A DNA stretch of 64,000 nt from Pseudomonas sp. GL-B-19 (lineage in GTDB: Bacteria > Pseudomonadota > Gammaproteobacteria > Pseudomonadales > Pseudomonadaceae), in contig NZ_JAHBDK010000020.1 of assembly GCF_019956415.1 (NCBI RefSeq), forward strand, positions 248,001 through 312,000, in the 5' to 3' direction. Shown here piece after piece: positions 27,394 to 35,555 of this stretch. The position numbers and the translations under genes are program-made. Within the stretch, counting starts at the first letter, position 1, and every line of letters begins with the position of its first letter. The notes under the pieces are model-generated. The model did no database searches, had not been told where the DNA came from, and saw only the letters and a list, made by a program, of their open reading frames with translations.

Positions 27394-28101
27394 TCAGATT
27401 CTGTTTCTGAGTACTTCGCTGATACTGCGCCGCTTGGCGTGCAATTCACTGGCATGAATCAGTTGTTCGAGGTCTTCAGGGGTGACGTCGAAGAACGCTT
27501 CCATGTCTGCCAACGCCAGTTTCAGGTCCTGGGCGGTGATCGCCTGGTTGTCGATGGGCGGGTGGTCGGCGGGTATCACGGCCACCGGTTCGCTGGCGCG
27601 TTTCGGGTAGCGGATGCGCGTCAGGTTGTTGTAGGCCAGGGCGCTGAGCAGCATCGCTGAGGCGCCGAGCATCACCGGGCCGAGGGCTTTCCAGTCCATG
27701 GCGATGGTGGCCGGGTCGGCCAACACCAGCGTCAACGCCAAAGCGCCGGCTGGTGGATGCAGGCAACGCAGCCAGCACATCAGAATCAGCGCCATGCCCG
27801 CCGCCAGACAGGCACTGCCGAGGGTTCGTCCAAGCACGTGGGCGACCAGCAGCGAAATCACCCCGGCGCTCAGATAGCCGCCAAGAATCGACCACGGCTG
27901 GGCGAGGGCGCCGGAGGACACGGCGAACAGCAACACCGCCGAAGCGCCCAGTGGACCGATCAGGTGCAGTGCCACATCGATGCCAAACACTTGCCCGCAA
28001 ACCCAGACGCTGAGCATCGTCCCAAGCGCCATGCCGATGGCGGCGCGGCTCCATTCGGAAGGTCGGGTGTTAATGGCGGCAGGCAACCAGCGAGCGAGCA
28101 T
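27394..28101 (-). CDS. HPP-family membrane protein
   Basis: A 235-residue protein with about five membrane segments in its first 170 residues and the family motif LHPPAGALAL. HPP proteins have been linked to nitrite transport in chloroplasts and cyanobacteria; the bacterial role is mostly unassigned. The last about 65 residues are soluble and charged (TAQDLKLALADMEAFFDVTP) and may be a regulatory tail. The start is the ATG at 28101. A transcription terminator for the upstream MFS gene lies just upstream. Confidence 0.8.
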   Translation of the reverse strand: MLARWLPAAINTRPSEWSRAAIGMALGTMLSVWVCGQVFGIDVALHLIGPLGASAVLLFAVSSGALAQPWSILGGYLSAGVISLLVAHVLGRTLGSACLAAGMALILMCWLRCLHPPAGALALTLVLADPATIAMDWKALGPVMLGASAMLLSALAYNNLTRIRYPKRASEPVAVIPADHPPIDNQAITAQDLKLALADMEAFFDVTPEDLEQLIHASELHAKRRSISEVLRNRI

Positions 28102-28133
28102 GATGAAATCGATCCGTAGGCAAAAACTTGAGC

Positions 28134-28169
28134 AAAAAAAAAGGCTTGGCTGGGATACCCAGAAAGCCC
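28134..28169 (-). terminator. Rho-independent terminator of the MFS gene
   Basis: Read on the minus strand, GGGCTTTCTGGGTATCCCAG and CCAAGCC form a stem (CTGGG/CCCAG above GGCTT/AAGCC) followed directly by nine T. It is downstream of the MFS gene at 28263 and before the HPP gene. Confidence 0.7.
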
Positions 28170-28262
28170 TTGAAGTTGTTCCAACTATTGGGGGAGGAAC
28201 GGGGCACAGTGTGCCGTTGATTCCAGACTCTTACAAATTCATATTAATGAAGCTTCAGTGCA

Positions 28263-29441
28263 TTAATTTTGCAGTATGGCGACCCGCCGTCCGCTCATGA
28301 AACAGAGGAAACCACCCATCGCGGTCAGTGTGCTCAGGGCATAGAACATCGTGGGCGCGGGCGTGTGCATCAGCAGGAAGCCGCAGATCACCGGGCTCAG
28401 TGCGCCGCCGAGCGCTGCGAGGTTCTGTGCACCGTAATAGCTGCCGCGTAGTTCTTCCGGGGCCAGGGTGTCGACGAAGAGGAATTCGGCGGGGTAAATG
28501 ATCATCTCGCCGAGGGTGAAGATGAACATGGCCACACACCACGACACCAGGCTATCGGCCAGGCTGAAGCCGATTAATCCGACGATAAACAGGCTGGTGC
28601 CGCCGGCGATCCAATAGCGCAGTTGTTCTCGCTTGAGAAACCGGCCGATCTGGTATTGCAGCAGGATCACGCTGATGGCGTTGCATGCGAGCAGGGCGGC
28701 CATGGTGTCCAGGGCCCGTTTGGAGTCGTGGGTCACCAGAAGGTATTGCGAAAGGTACAGGGTGAACCGGCCGTGCACCACGGTACTGAGCAGGCAACCA
28801 CAGGTGAACATGATCAATGTGCGGTCGTTTTTCAGGGTGGTCAGCGTTTTGAGAAAGCTCTGGGGCTGACCGATGGCGGGTGCCGGGGCCGAGTCCTTGG
28901 GAATCCCGATCATCAGGAAGATGCTGAAAAACGCGATGCCGCCGGCAATCAAAAACGGCGCAATCGGGTACACGCCGGCAATCACCACGCCGAGCATCGG
29001 CCCGGTGGCATAGCCGATGTTGGTCAAGGTGTAGCGCAGCGAAAAGGCCTTGGCGCGCTGGCCCATGGGCAGGTTTTCGCTGAGGATCGCCTTCGATCCG
29101 ATCAGGAACAGCGCGGAGGCGGTTTCGGTAATCACCAGTGTGGCGGTGGTCAGGTAGAGGTTTTCGGCGAACGTCAGCAATACAAAGCCGATGGCACTTG
29201 AGAGCATGGCGAGGATCAGCAGGCGGCGCTTTTCGAGGCGGTCGATGATGTAGCCGCCGTAAAGCGCGAGCAGGGTCGCGATGAATACCGCGATACCCAG
29301 CAGCAGACCGACGTCCTGTTGGTTGAGGCCGAGTTTGTTGCTCAGGAACAGCGTGAGCAGCGGGCTGGTGATGGCGCGGCTGACGACAATTGTCAGGGAC
29401 ACGATCATCAACCGGCGGATAACGAGCGAGTAAGTAACCAC
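28263..29441 (-). CDS. MFS transporter (MdtH-like)
   Basis: A 392-residue major facilitator with 12 predicted membrane segments. The loop 2-3 motif is GGYIIDRLEKRRLLI, and GYATGPMLGVVIAGV resembles motif C of drug exporters. The C-terminal half shows IYPAEFLFVDTLAPEELRGSYYG in outline, typical of the MdtH/YceL group. The start is taken as GTG at 29441; an ATG 11 codons inside (MIVSLT) is possible. A clear terminator follows at 28134. Substrate unknown. Confidence 0.82.
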   Translation of the reverse strand: MVTYSLVIRRLMIVSLTIVVSRAITSPLLTLFLSNKLGLNQQDVGLLLGIAVFIATLLALYGGYIIDRLEKRRLLILAMLSSAIGFVLLTFAENLYLTTATLVITETASALFLIGSKAILSENLPMGQRAKAFSLRYTLTNIGYATGPMLGVVIAGVYPIAPFLIAGGIAFFSIFLMIGIPKDSAPAPAIGQPQSFLKTLTTLKNDRTLIMFTCGCLLSTVVHGRFTLYLSQYLLVTHDSKRALDTMAALLACNAISVILLQYQIGRFLKREQLRYWIAGGTSLFIVGLIGFSLADSLVSWCVAMFIFTLGEMIIYPAEFLFVDTLAPEELRGSYYGAQNLAALGGALSPVICGFLLMHTPAPTMFYALSTLTAMGGFLCFMSGRRVAILQN

Positions 29442-29501
29442 GGGGGGGCAAATGTCCTTATTTAGTTACTGTAGTGTTCGCCGAGGGACCGAGTTGCGGC
29501 C

Positions 29502-29586
29502 AATCGCGAGCAGGTCGAATTGTCGCACCGTCGCTCCCACAGGGGGACGCATTCCAATGGTGGGAGTGAGCCTGCTCGCGATGGCG
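29502..29586. repeat. variant REP pair with internal insert
   Basis: The left arm reads GCGAGCAGG, then the insert TCGAATTGTCGCACCG, then TCGCTCCCAC; the right arm is an ordinary GAGCCTGCTCGCGATGGC. The insert matches that in the single arm at 11314. It lies just beyond the end of the MmgE/PrpD gene. Confidence 0.75.
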
Positions 29587-29607
29587 TCAGCCGATTCAAC
29601 ACCTTGA

Positions 29608-30957
29608 TCAACCCAGCCACCGATCCAGCGAACGAACCGATTCCATCTCATCCAGCCGCCACAACTGCCCAAGCAACTCTGTCGCCTGCTCCTGCGACAT
29701 CACCCGCCCAGCCAGACTGAAAAATTTCTGTTCCAGCGCCGCATCACTCAGCGGATTGCCCGGTGCACCCAGCGGCAATTGAACACACAGGCTCGCCTGC
29801 CGACCGTCCACGGTTCGCAAGCTGACGACGGGCTCGCCATCCTCTGACAACTGCGGGTCCACTTCAAGGCAAATGCGCGACATCCAGTGCGCGATGCGCG
29901 GATCGTTACGCTGTGTCTCGTCATACGCTTGCAGCCGGCAATGACCGTGAACCAAGCGTGCAGCCAGGGCATACGGCAAGCTCATCTGCGCCGCCGCCAG
30001 TGTGCTCACCTCCTGGCCACCGCACATATTTTGAAGAAACTCGCACAGCGAAACATGAATGTCTTCCACTTGATCGACTTCAACCTGCAATTGATCCAGC
30101 AACAGCCCCAATGCGTCGATGGCTGAATGTGTTCCCCGGCAAGAGGCGTAAGGCTTGATCGAGCAGCGGGCGAGTTTCCAGACGACGCCGAGATCTGCAT
30201 CCAGCGCCTCTGGTTGAGACGTCACACCGGCGAGGGTTTTCAGAAAACCGCCCCAGACGTCATCGAACAACATCGTCGGCCCGCTGATGCCTTGTTGGGC
30301 AAACCGCGTCGCCAGCAATCCACCTTCAGCGGCTCGGCCACTGTGCAGTTTTTTGCTGTGAGAACCGTCGTGGATAAAAGCCCACAACCCGCCACTGAAA
30401 CTGCCGGCGATGCCCAGCGCCGATAACGTTTGCTGAATATCCAGGCGCAGAATCCGTGCGCTCGCCGCAGCGGCGCCGAAGACACCGCACGTTGCGGTGG
30501 AATGCCACCCCGCGCCGTTGTGCGCCGAATAACCGCCGCAGGCTTCGAGCACCCGACGGCCGACTTCGTAGCCAATGACCACGGCGGTGATCAGTTCGCG
30601 GCCGCTCACAGGGGTTGGCGACATCGATACTGCCGCCATGACTGCCGGCAGCACCACCGCGCCGGAATGGTCACAGCCACCGGTGTCGTCCAGTTCCAGG
30701 GCATGGGCAGCGACTCCGTTGAGCATGGCCGCCTGAATAGCCCCGACCCGCTGTCCAGTGCCCCAGACCAGGGTTTCGCCGGTTTCACCCGCGAATACGT
30801 GCTGTGCCAGTTTCGCCACGTCACTGATAGAACCGGCCAACGTCGCACCGAAGGTATCGAGGATGTGCCGTTTGGCTTGCGCCACCAAGGCCGGTGGCAA
30901 GTCCTCATAGCGTGTATCGACGCAAAACTGCGCCAGTCGATGCATGCGTTCGGTCAT
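29608..30957 (-). CDS. MmgE/PrpD-family protein (last gene of the argH-paralogue cluster)
   Basis: A 449-residue MmgE/PrpD-fold protein. The family includes 2-methylcitrate dehydratase, cis-aconitate decarboxylase and aerobic succinyl/imidodisuccinate-type epimerases and lyases. Seen are AKRHILDTFGATLAGS, NGVAAHALELDDTGG, HSTATCGVFGAAAASARIL and KPYASCRGTHSAIDAL. It is not the prp-operon enzyme: no prpB/prpC neighbours exist. The ATG overlaps the preceding deacetylase-like gene by 4 bases. In this context it may racemise or dehydrate the dicarboxylate product of the pathway. Confidence 0.8.
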   Translation of the reverse strand: MTERMHRLAQFCVDTRYEDLPPALVAQAKRHILDTFGATLAGSISDVAKLAQHVFAGETGETLVWGTGQRVGAIQAAMLNGVAAHALELDDTGGCDHSGAVVLPAVMAAVSMSPTPVSGRELITAVVIGYEVGRRVLEACGGYSAHNGAGWHSTATCGVFGAAAASARILRLDIQQTLSALGIAGSFSGGLWAFIHDGSHSKKLHSGRAAEGGLLATRFAQQGISGPTMLFDDVWGGFLKTLAGVTSQPEALDADLGVVWKLARCSIKPYASCRGTHSAIDALGLLLDQLQVEVDQVEDIHVSLCEFLQNMCGGQEVSTLAAAQMSLPYALAARLVHGHCRLQAYDETQRNDPRIAHWMSRICLEVDPQLSEDGEPVVSLRTVDGRQASLCVQLPLGAPGNPLSDAALEQKFFSLAGRVMSQEQATELLGQLWRLDEMESVRSLDRWLG

Positions 30958-31841
30958 ATCAAGTAGTCCCGATAATGGCGCTCATACACGCAGGCCGGGT
31001 GGTCCTCGGTCACTGCCTGTGCCGAGTCAGCCCACCATTGTGCGACCTCACCGGCCGTGGCGATCCACACGTCATCGTGCTGCTGAATGCCCTCAAGCAA
31101 TTCGCGCAGCACACCGATTCGTCCCGGCGTGGCAATGATCTCCGGGTGCAACCGCAGCACGTAGCACAGACCAAACCGGTGGAATCCGGCGAAATCCATT
31201 TGCAGGTTGCCCAGGGTGTGGCTGTAAGAAGCGATCCGTGATTGTGCGGGGGGCACGGCGGGGCTGAGGTTGAAGGCGAAGTAGGGCTCGTCTTCCATTT
31301 CATAGTGCAACGGCAGTTCAATGATGTCGGGCGCGGTCGGGTGCGCGAACGGCAAGTCATCGCCACGCCACGACGAGGACCAGCGAATGCCATGATCCCT
31401 CAATGCCTCGATGAAACCCGGCGCACCGTTGCCGGCCGGGATGCGAAATCCCGTTGGGCGCTGGCCAGTCAGCGCCATCAGCGCCGCGCAACCTTTGGCA
31501 ATCTCGGCGCTCTGTTGGGCGAGATCGAGCGTGTCGTAGTTCTGATGGCGATAGCCTGAGCAGGCGATTTCATGCCCGCCTGCCTGAATCGCGCGGATGT
31601 GATCGGGGTTTTCCTCGGCGACGATACCCGGAATGCACCAGCTGCTGGTCACCCCCAATTCCTGGAATAAACCAAGCAAACGCTCGACACCGCGTTGAGT
31701 GCCATAACGCCAGACGGACAGCGTCTTGTCGCGCCCGGCTACTTCAGGCGCCTGAGTCAGAATGCCGTGGATGTCGTTGTAATCAACGGTCAACACAACG
31801 GCGCAGCGCTTGCTTTTGGGCCAGACAGTGGAATCAGCCAT
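30954..31841 (-). CDS. NodB-fold amidohydrolase A, metal site degenerate
   Basis: A 295-residue polysaccharide-deacetylase-family protein of the PuuE / cyclic-imidase / HpPgdA branch. Where the family has Asp-x-Asp it reads VDYND (second Asp replaced by Asn), and where H-x3-H should be it reads HEIACSGYRH (first His replaced by Ser), so two of three metal ligands are missing. PuuE allantoinase is known to work without metal, so this may still be active. It overlaps the next gene upstream (31834) by 8 bases and the MmgE/PrpD gene by 4. Confidence 0.78.
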   Translation of the reverse strand: MADSTVWPKSKRCAVVLTVDYNDIHGILTQAPEVAGRDKTLSVWRYGTQRGVERLLGLFQELGVTSSWCIPGIVAEENPDHIRAIQAGGHEIACSGYRHQNYDTLDLAQQSAEIAKGCAALMALTGQRPTGFRIPAGNGAPGFIEALRDHGIRWSSSWRGDDLPFAHPTAPDIIELPLHYEMEDEPYFAFNLSPAVPPAQSRIASYSHTLGNLQMDFAGFHRFGLCYVLRLHPEIIATPGRIGVLRELLEGIQQHDDVWIATAGEVAQWWADSAQAVTEDHPACVYERHYRDYLI

Positions 31842-32682
31842 GGTGATGCTCCTTCAGCCACCACTGGGCGACATCGCGGCACGTGGCGAACCACACGTCA
31901 TCGCGCTGGCGCATGTGTTCGAAGAGTTTTTCCAGTAACAGGATTCGCCCCGGTTTACCGGTGATCTTGGGGTGGAACAGGGTGGTCAGGCACAGGCCTT
32001 CGTTCATCGCGCCATCGTATTCGCGACACCAGTTGTCGAGCGTCAGCTCATAGCTGGCGGTGCGATCCAGGCCGCAAGGGAAGTCCGGGGCGCGGGTGTA
32101 GGCGAGGGAGGCGTAATCGTCCATTTCCCAGCGACCGGGGATTTCCACCAGTGGCGTGTCGTGGCCGGGCACTTTCACCAGATACGGCCGGTCATCGCCG
32201 CGCATGCTGCTGGAATAGGTCACGCCGGCTTCAACCAGCATCGCCGGGGTCTCGGCGCGCCAATCGCCGGAGGGAGTGCGGAAGCCTTCGGCGCGGATGG
32301 CCAGGTGCTTCCAGAACACCTCGCGGGATTTCTTCATAACGTCCTTTTGCTGGTCCAGCGACAAGGCGTAAAAGGATTCGTGTTTGTAGCCGTGGTAAGC
32401 CACCTCATGCCCGCGCTCGACAATCGCCCGGCACTGTTTCGGCCAGTTCTCTACCACCCAGGCCGGAACGAAGAACGTGGTCGGGATCCGGTACTCGTCG
32501 AGCACATCGAGGATTCGCGGCAGTGCCCGGTAAGGGCCGTAACCGCCGAAACCGAAGTACTCGGGCTTGTGCCAGATCGAGCCGTTGAGCATGGCATCGC
32601 CAGTCGGGCCGTCGAGGTCGAAGGCCAGGGCGAGGCAGGCTTTGTGCTGGTCTGGCCAGGTGGGTTGCAGCGAGGAGGACAT
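31834..32682 (-). CDS. NodB-fold amidohydrolase B (cyclic-imidase/PgdA-like)
   Basis: A 282-residue polysaccharide-deacetylase-family protein with an intact metal site: AFDLDG (Asp-x-Asp) and HEVAYHGYKHES (H-x3-H), followed by EGFRTPSGDWRAETP. This pattern matches the H. pylori PgdA / cyclic-imide hydrolase / PuuE group, which acts on small cyclic amides rather than on polysaccharide, and there is no signal peptide. The ATG at 32682 with GGAG 8 bases upstream was chosen over a GTG nine bases earlier. It is paired with paralogue A downstream; the two may act in sequence or as one complex. Confidence 0.8.
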   Translation of the reverse strand: MSSSLQPTWPDQHKACLALAFDLDGPTGDAMLNGSIWHKPEYFGFGGYGPYRALPRILDVLDEYRIPTTFFVPAWVVENWPKQCRAIVERGHEVAYHGYKHESFYALSLDQQKDVMKKSREVFWKHLAIRAEGFRTPSGDWRAETPAMLVEAGVTYSSSMRGDDRPYLVKVPGHDTPLVEIPGRWEMDDYASLAYTRAPDFPCGLDRTASYELTLDNWCREYDGAMNEGLCLTTLFHPKITGKPGRILLLEKLFEHMRQRDDVWFATCRDVAQWWLKEHHHG

Positions 32683-32717
32683 CAGTGGCACTCCGCAAAA
32701 TTAAGGTTGAAACACCC

Positions 32718-32861
32718 GTAGCAGCTGTCGAGCCTGCGAGGCTGCGTCCGGCGGCGTAGCCGTCGTAAAACAGGCAACGCGGTCCTTCAGGCAAACCGCG
32801 TGCATTGGATTTGCGAGGACTTCGTCCTCGAACGCAGCCTCGCAGGCTCGGCAGCTGCTAC
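32718..32861. repeat. composite ~145-bp inverted-repeat element, copy 4
   Basis: Ends GTAGCAGCTGTCGAGCCTGC and the complementary GAGGCTCGGCAGCTGCTAC side; the centre has AAAACAGGCAACGCGG and TTCAGGCAAACCGCG as in the other copies. It fills the gap between the binding protein and amidohydrolase B genes, inside the presumed operon. Confidence 0.88.
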
Positions 32862-32872
32862 AGATCAGCGTG

Positions 32873-33697
32873 TTATTTGCCGGCGTTGATGGTCACCGTC
32901 TTGATCGCGCCCAGTTCCAGGTCCCATTTCTTCAAAATGGTCTGGTAGCTGCCGTCATCAATCATGCTCTGCAACGCAACCTTCACCGATTCACTCAACT
33001 CAGGCTTTTTCTTGCTCACGCCCAACCCGGTGAACTGCACGGAAATCGGCAGGCCCAGGGTTTTGTACATGTCCTTTTCCTGAGTCTTGAGGTACGGCAG
33101 GGTCTCGCTGCCCTGCATCGCCGCGTCAATACGGCTCTGACGCAGTTGCGCGCGGGCATCGGCCGAACCTTCGGTGCCGATCACATTGATCGCAGGCTTG
33201 CCGGCTGCTTCGCAGTTGGTTTTGCTCCACTCGGCGATTTCCGCCGGGAACGTGGTGCGGCGGCTGGTGCCGACTTTCTTGCCGCACAGGTCGGTGATTT
33301 CGTTGAAGTCCTTGTTCTTCTGCAAGGTGTAGAACTGTGGACCGCTGGTGAAGTAGTCAACGAAGGTCACGCTGGCCTGACGCTCGGCGGTGTCGGTCAT
33401 GCCGGACATCACCATGTCCACGCGGTCGGTAGTCAGCGCGTTGATCATTTGTTCGAAACCGGTTTCCTGCCATTTGATCTTCACGCCCAGACGCTCGGCC
33501 AGGGCATTGCCCAAGTCATAGTCGAGGCCGGTGAGGGTGTTGGTGGCAGGGTCTTTGAAATCCATTGGCGGGTAGTTCGGCATGATCGCTACCACGATCT
33601 CGCCCTTTTCCTTGATGCTGGCCGGCAATTCGGCCGCCACGGTGAAGCCTGAGGCCATAACGCTTGCGAGTACTGCTGGAATAACGAAGTTCTTCAT
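32873..33697 (-). CDS. amino-acid-type ABC transporter, periplasmic binding protein
   Basis: A 274-residue family-3 binding protein with a signal peptide cleaved near VAA/ELPAS. Ligand-site segments are AIMPNYPPMDFKD, GLDYDLGNALAERLG, VMSGMTDTAERQASVTFVD and GTSRRTTFPAEI. The Arg that grips the amino-acid carboxylate is present in TAERQAS, so the ligand should be an alpha-amino or related acid. Its operon supplies an ATPase and one permease. Substrate probably an N-substituted amino acid, inferred from the enzymes alongside. Confidence 0.85.
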   Translation of the reverse strand: MKNFVIPAVLASVMASGFTVAAELPASIKEKGEIVVAIMPNYPPMDFKDPATNTLTGLDYDLGNALAERLGVKIKWQETGFEQMINALTTDRVDMVMSGMTDTAERQASVTFVDYFTSGPQFYTLQKNKDFNEITDLCGKKVGTSRRTTFPAEIAEWSKTNCEAAGKPAINVIGTEGSADARAQLRQSRIDAAMQGSETLPYLKTQEKDMYKTLGLPISVQFTGLGVSKKKPELSESVKVALQSMIDDGSYQTILKKWDLELGAIKTVTINAGK

Positions 33698-33750
33698 GGT
33701 CGTTCTCTTATGAGTGTTGTTACGCAGCTCTTGGTTTCTGAGACTGGCGC

Positions 33751-34515
33751 TTAGGTTCGAACGGCAGAAATGAAGCTTTGGGTGCGCGGGTTTTGCGGAC
33801 TTATTAGTATTTCTTCGGGGCTTCCAGCCTCCACGATCTGTCCTTCGTCCATGAACACCATGCGGTTGGAAACCTCGCGAGCGAAGCCCAGTTCATGGGT
33901 GACGACGATCATGGTCATGCCGGTTTGCGCCAGATCGCGCATGACCGACAGCACCTCACCGACCAGTTCCGGGTCGAGTGCCGAAGTGGGTTCATCGAAC
34001 AGCATCAGTTTGGGGCGCATGGCCAGGGCACGGGCAATGGCCACGCGTTGTTGCTGCCCCCCCGAAAGCTCGATCGGGTAACTGTTGCGTTTGTCGGCCA
34101 AGCCGACGCGGGCGAGCAGTTCCACGGCTTCTTCGTGCGCCTCTTTGGGCGAACGCTTGAGCACCTGGCACGGCCCTTCGATGATGTTTTGCAGCACAGT
34201 CATGTGCGGGAACAGGTTGAAACGCTGGAACACCATGCCGGTGGCCAGGCGTTGACGGGCAATTTGCGACTCGTTGAGTTCATGCAGTTTGTTGCCGACG
34301 ATCCGGTAACCCACCAGTTCGCCGTCGACCCACAGGCCGCCCTTGTCGATTTTTTCCAGTTGGTTGACGCAACGCAGCAAGGTACTTTTGCCGGAGCCGG
34401 ACGGGCCGATGATGCACAGCACTTCGCCTTGCTCGACCTCGATGTTGATGTCCTTGAGCGCGTGGAAATGGTCGTAGTACTTGTTGAGGCTCACGGCCTT
34501 GACGATGCTTCTCAT
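33751..34515 (-). CDS. amino-acid-type ABC transporter ATPase
   Basis: A 254-residue ATPase of the GlnQ/HisP class. Walker [11 protein letters not shown] loop [14 protein letters not shown], signature LSGGQQQR, Walker [13 protein letters not shown], switch His in VVTHELGFA. It starts at the ATG at 34515, 10 bases after the permease stop; the frame upstream to 34581 reads over the permease end. It serves the importer formed with 34526 and 32873. Confidence 0.9.
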   Translation of the reverse strand: MRSIVKAVSLNKYYDHFHALKDINIEVEQGEVLCIIGPSGSGKSTLLRCVNQLEKIDKGGLWVDGELVGYRIVGNKLHELNESQIARQRLATGMVFQRFNLFPHMTVLQNIIEGPCQVLKRSPKEAHEEAVELLARVGLADKRNSYPIELSGGQQQRVAIARALAMRPKLMLFDEPTSALDPELVGEVLSVMRDLAQTGMTMIVVTHELGFAREVSNRMVFMDEGQIVEAGSPEEILISPQNPRTQSFISAVRT

Positions 34516-34525
34516 GTGGGGTTCC

Positions 34526-35404
34526 TCAAGAACGCTTGCCGGCGCCGCGAGCGAAACGACGCTCCAGACGGCTTTGACCAAAGGAGAGCACGGTGACCGT
34601 GGCCAGGTACCAGATACCGGCGACGATCAGCAGCTCCATCACGCGGGCGTTGGCGTAGTAGATGTTCTGGGCGTTGTAGAGCAGTTCCGAGTACTGGATA
34701 ACGCTCGCCAGGGAGGTCATTTTCACCATGCCGATGAACTCGTTACCGACCGGCGGAATGATGATGCGCATGGCCTGCGGCAGAATGATTCGGCGCAGTG
34801 CTTGCAGGCGCGGCATACCGATCGACTTGGCGGCTTCGTATTGACCGGTGTCCACCGACAGCAGTCCGGCGCGCACCACTTCAGCGGTGTAGGCGCCCTG
34901 GTTGATGCTCAAGCCGAGCAGGGCGGCCGCGAACGGCGTCATCAGGCTCACGGTGTCCATTTCGAACAGGCCGGGGATGCCGATGGTGGGGAAAATCAAC
35001 GCCAGGTTGAACCACAACAGCAGCTGCAGGATCAGCGGCGTGCCGCGAAACAGCCAGGTGTAAGTCACTGCCACGTAGCGCAGGATCGGGTTGGCCGACA
35101 TGCGCATGACGGCGGTGATCACCCCGAAAATAATGCCCAGCGCCATCGCCAGCACGGCCATGACGATGGTGTTGAGCAAGCCCCACATGATCGCTTGGGA
35201 CGTCAGGAACTGGCCGATGTACGACCATTCGATCTTGCCTTCGGCAAAGGCCCGCACCAGAGCGAGAATGGCGATGACGATGACGGTGGCAAAGAAAATC
35301 CGCCCGTAATAACGCCGTGGCACATGCTGGTACTGAGTGATGTCGAACTGGTTTTCTGCCAGTTTGCGCTCCGACTGGAGTCGTTCTGCCTGGGTCTGGC
35401 TCAT
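34526..35404 (-). CDS. amino-acid-type ABC transporter permease
   Basis: A 292-residue permease, longer than the usual 220-240 because of a cytoplasmic N-terminal extension of about 35 residues. [20 protein letters not shown] and the EAA loop [19 protein letters not shown] identify the family. Only one permease is encoded, so it is likely to work as a homodimer. The ATG at 35404 follows GGAG by about 9 bases. Confidence 0.88.
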   Translation of the reverse strand: MSQTQAERLQSERKLAENQFDITQYQHVPRRYYGRIFFATVIVIAILALVRAFAEGKIEWSYIGQFLTSQAIMWGLLNTIVMAVLAMALGIIFGVITAVMRMSANPILRYVAVTYTWLFRGTPLILQLLLWFNLALIFPTIGIPGLFEMDTVSLMTPFAAALLGLSINQGAYTAEVVRAGLLSVDTGQYEAAKSIGMPRLQALRRIILPQAMRIIIPPVGNEFIGMVKMTSLASVIQYSELLYNAQNIYYANARVMELLIVAGIWYLATVTVLSFGQSRLERRFARGAGKRS

Positions 35405-35448
35405 GTTGTTTCTCCGTACGCTGGTGTATCAGGTCAAGCACAATCCCC

Positions 35449-35538
35449 GTAGGAGCCGAGCTTGCTCGCGATGGCTGTGTGTCAGACAACATCAGTGCTG
35501 AATGTCAGACCGCTATCGCGAGCAAGCTCGGCTCCTAC
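35449..35538. repeat. REP inverted pair inside the cluster
   Basis: Arms GTAGGAGCCGAGCTTGCTCG and complement separated by about 35 bases, between the argH paralogue and the permease gene. Confidence 0.9.
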
Positions 35539-35555
35539 AGGTTTTTCGTTGTCGA

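Noticed and set aside
29608..30957. 2-methylcitrate dehydratase (prpD)
   Set aside because: Family fold matches, but the prp neighbours are absent and the gene is coupled to amidohydrolase genes; named only by family.
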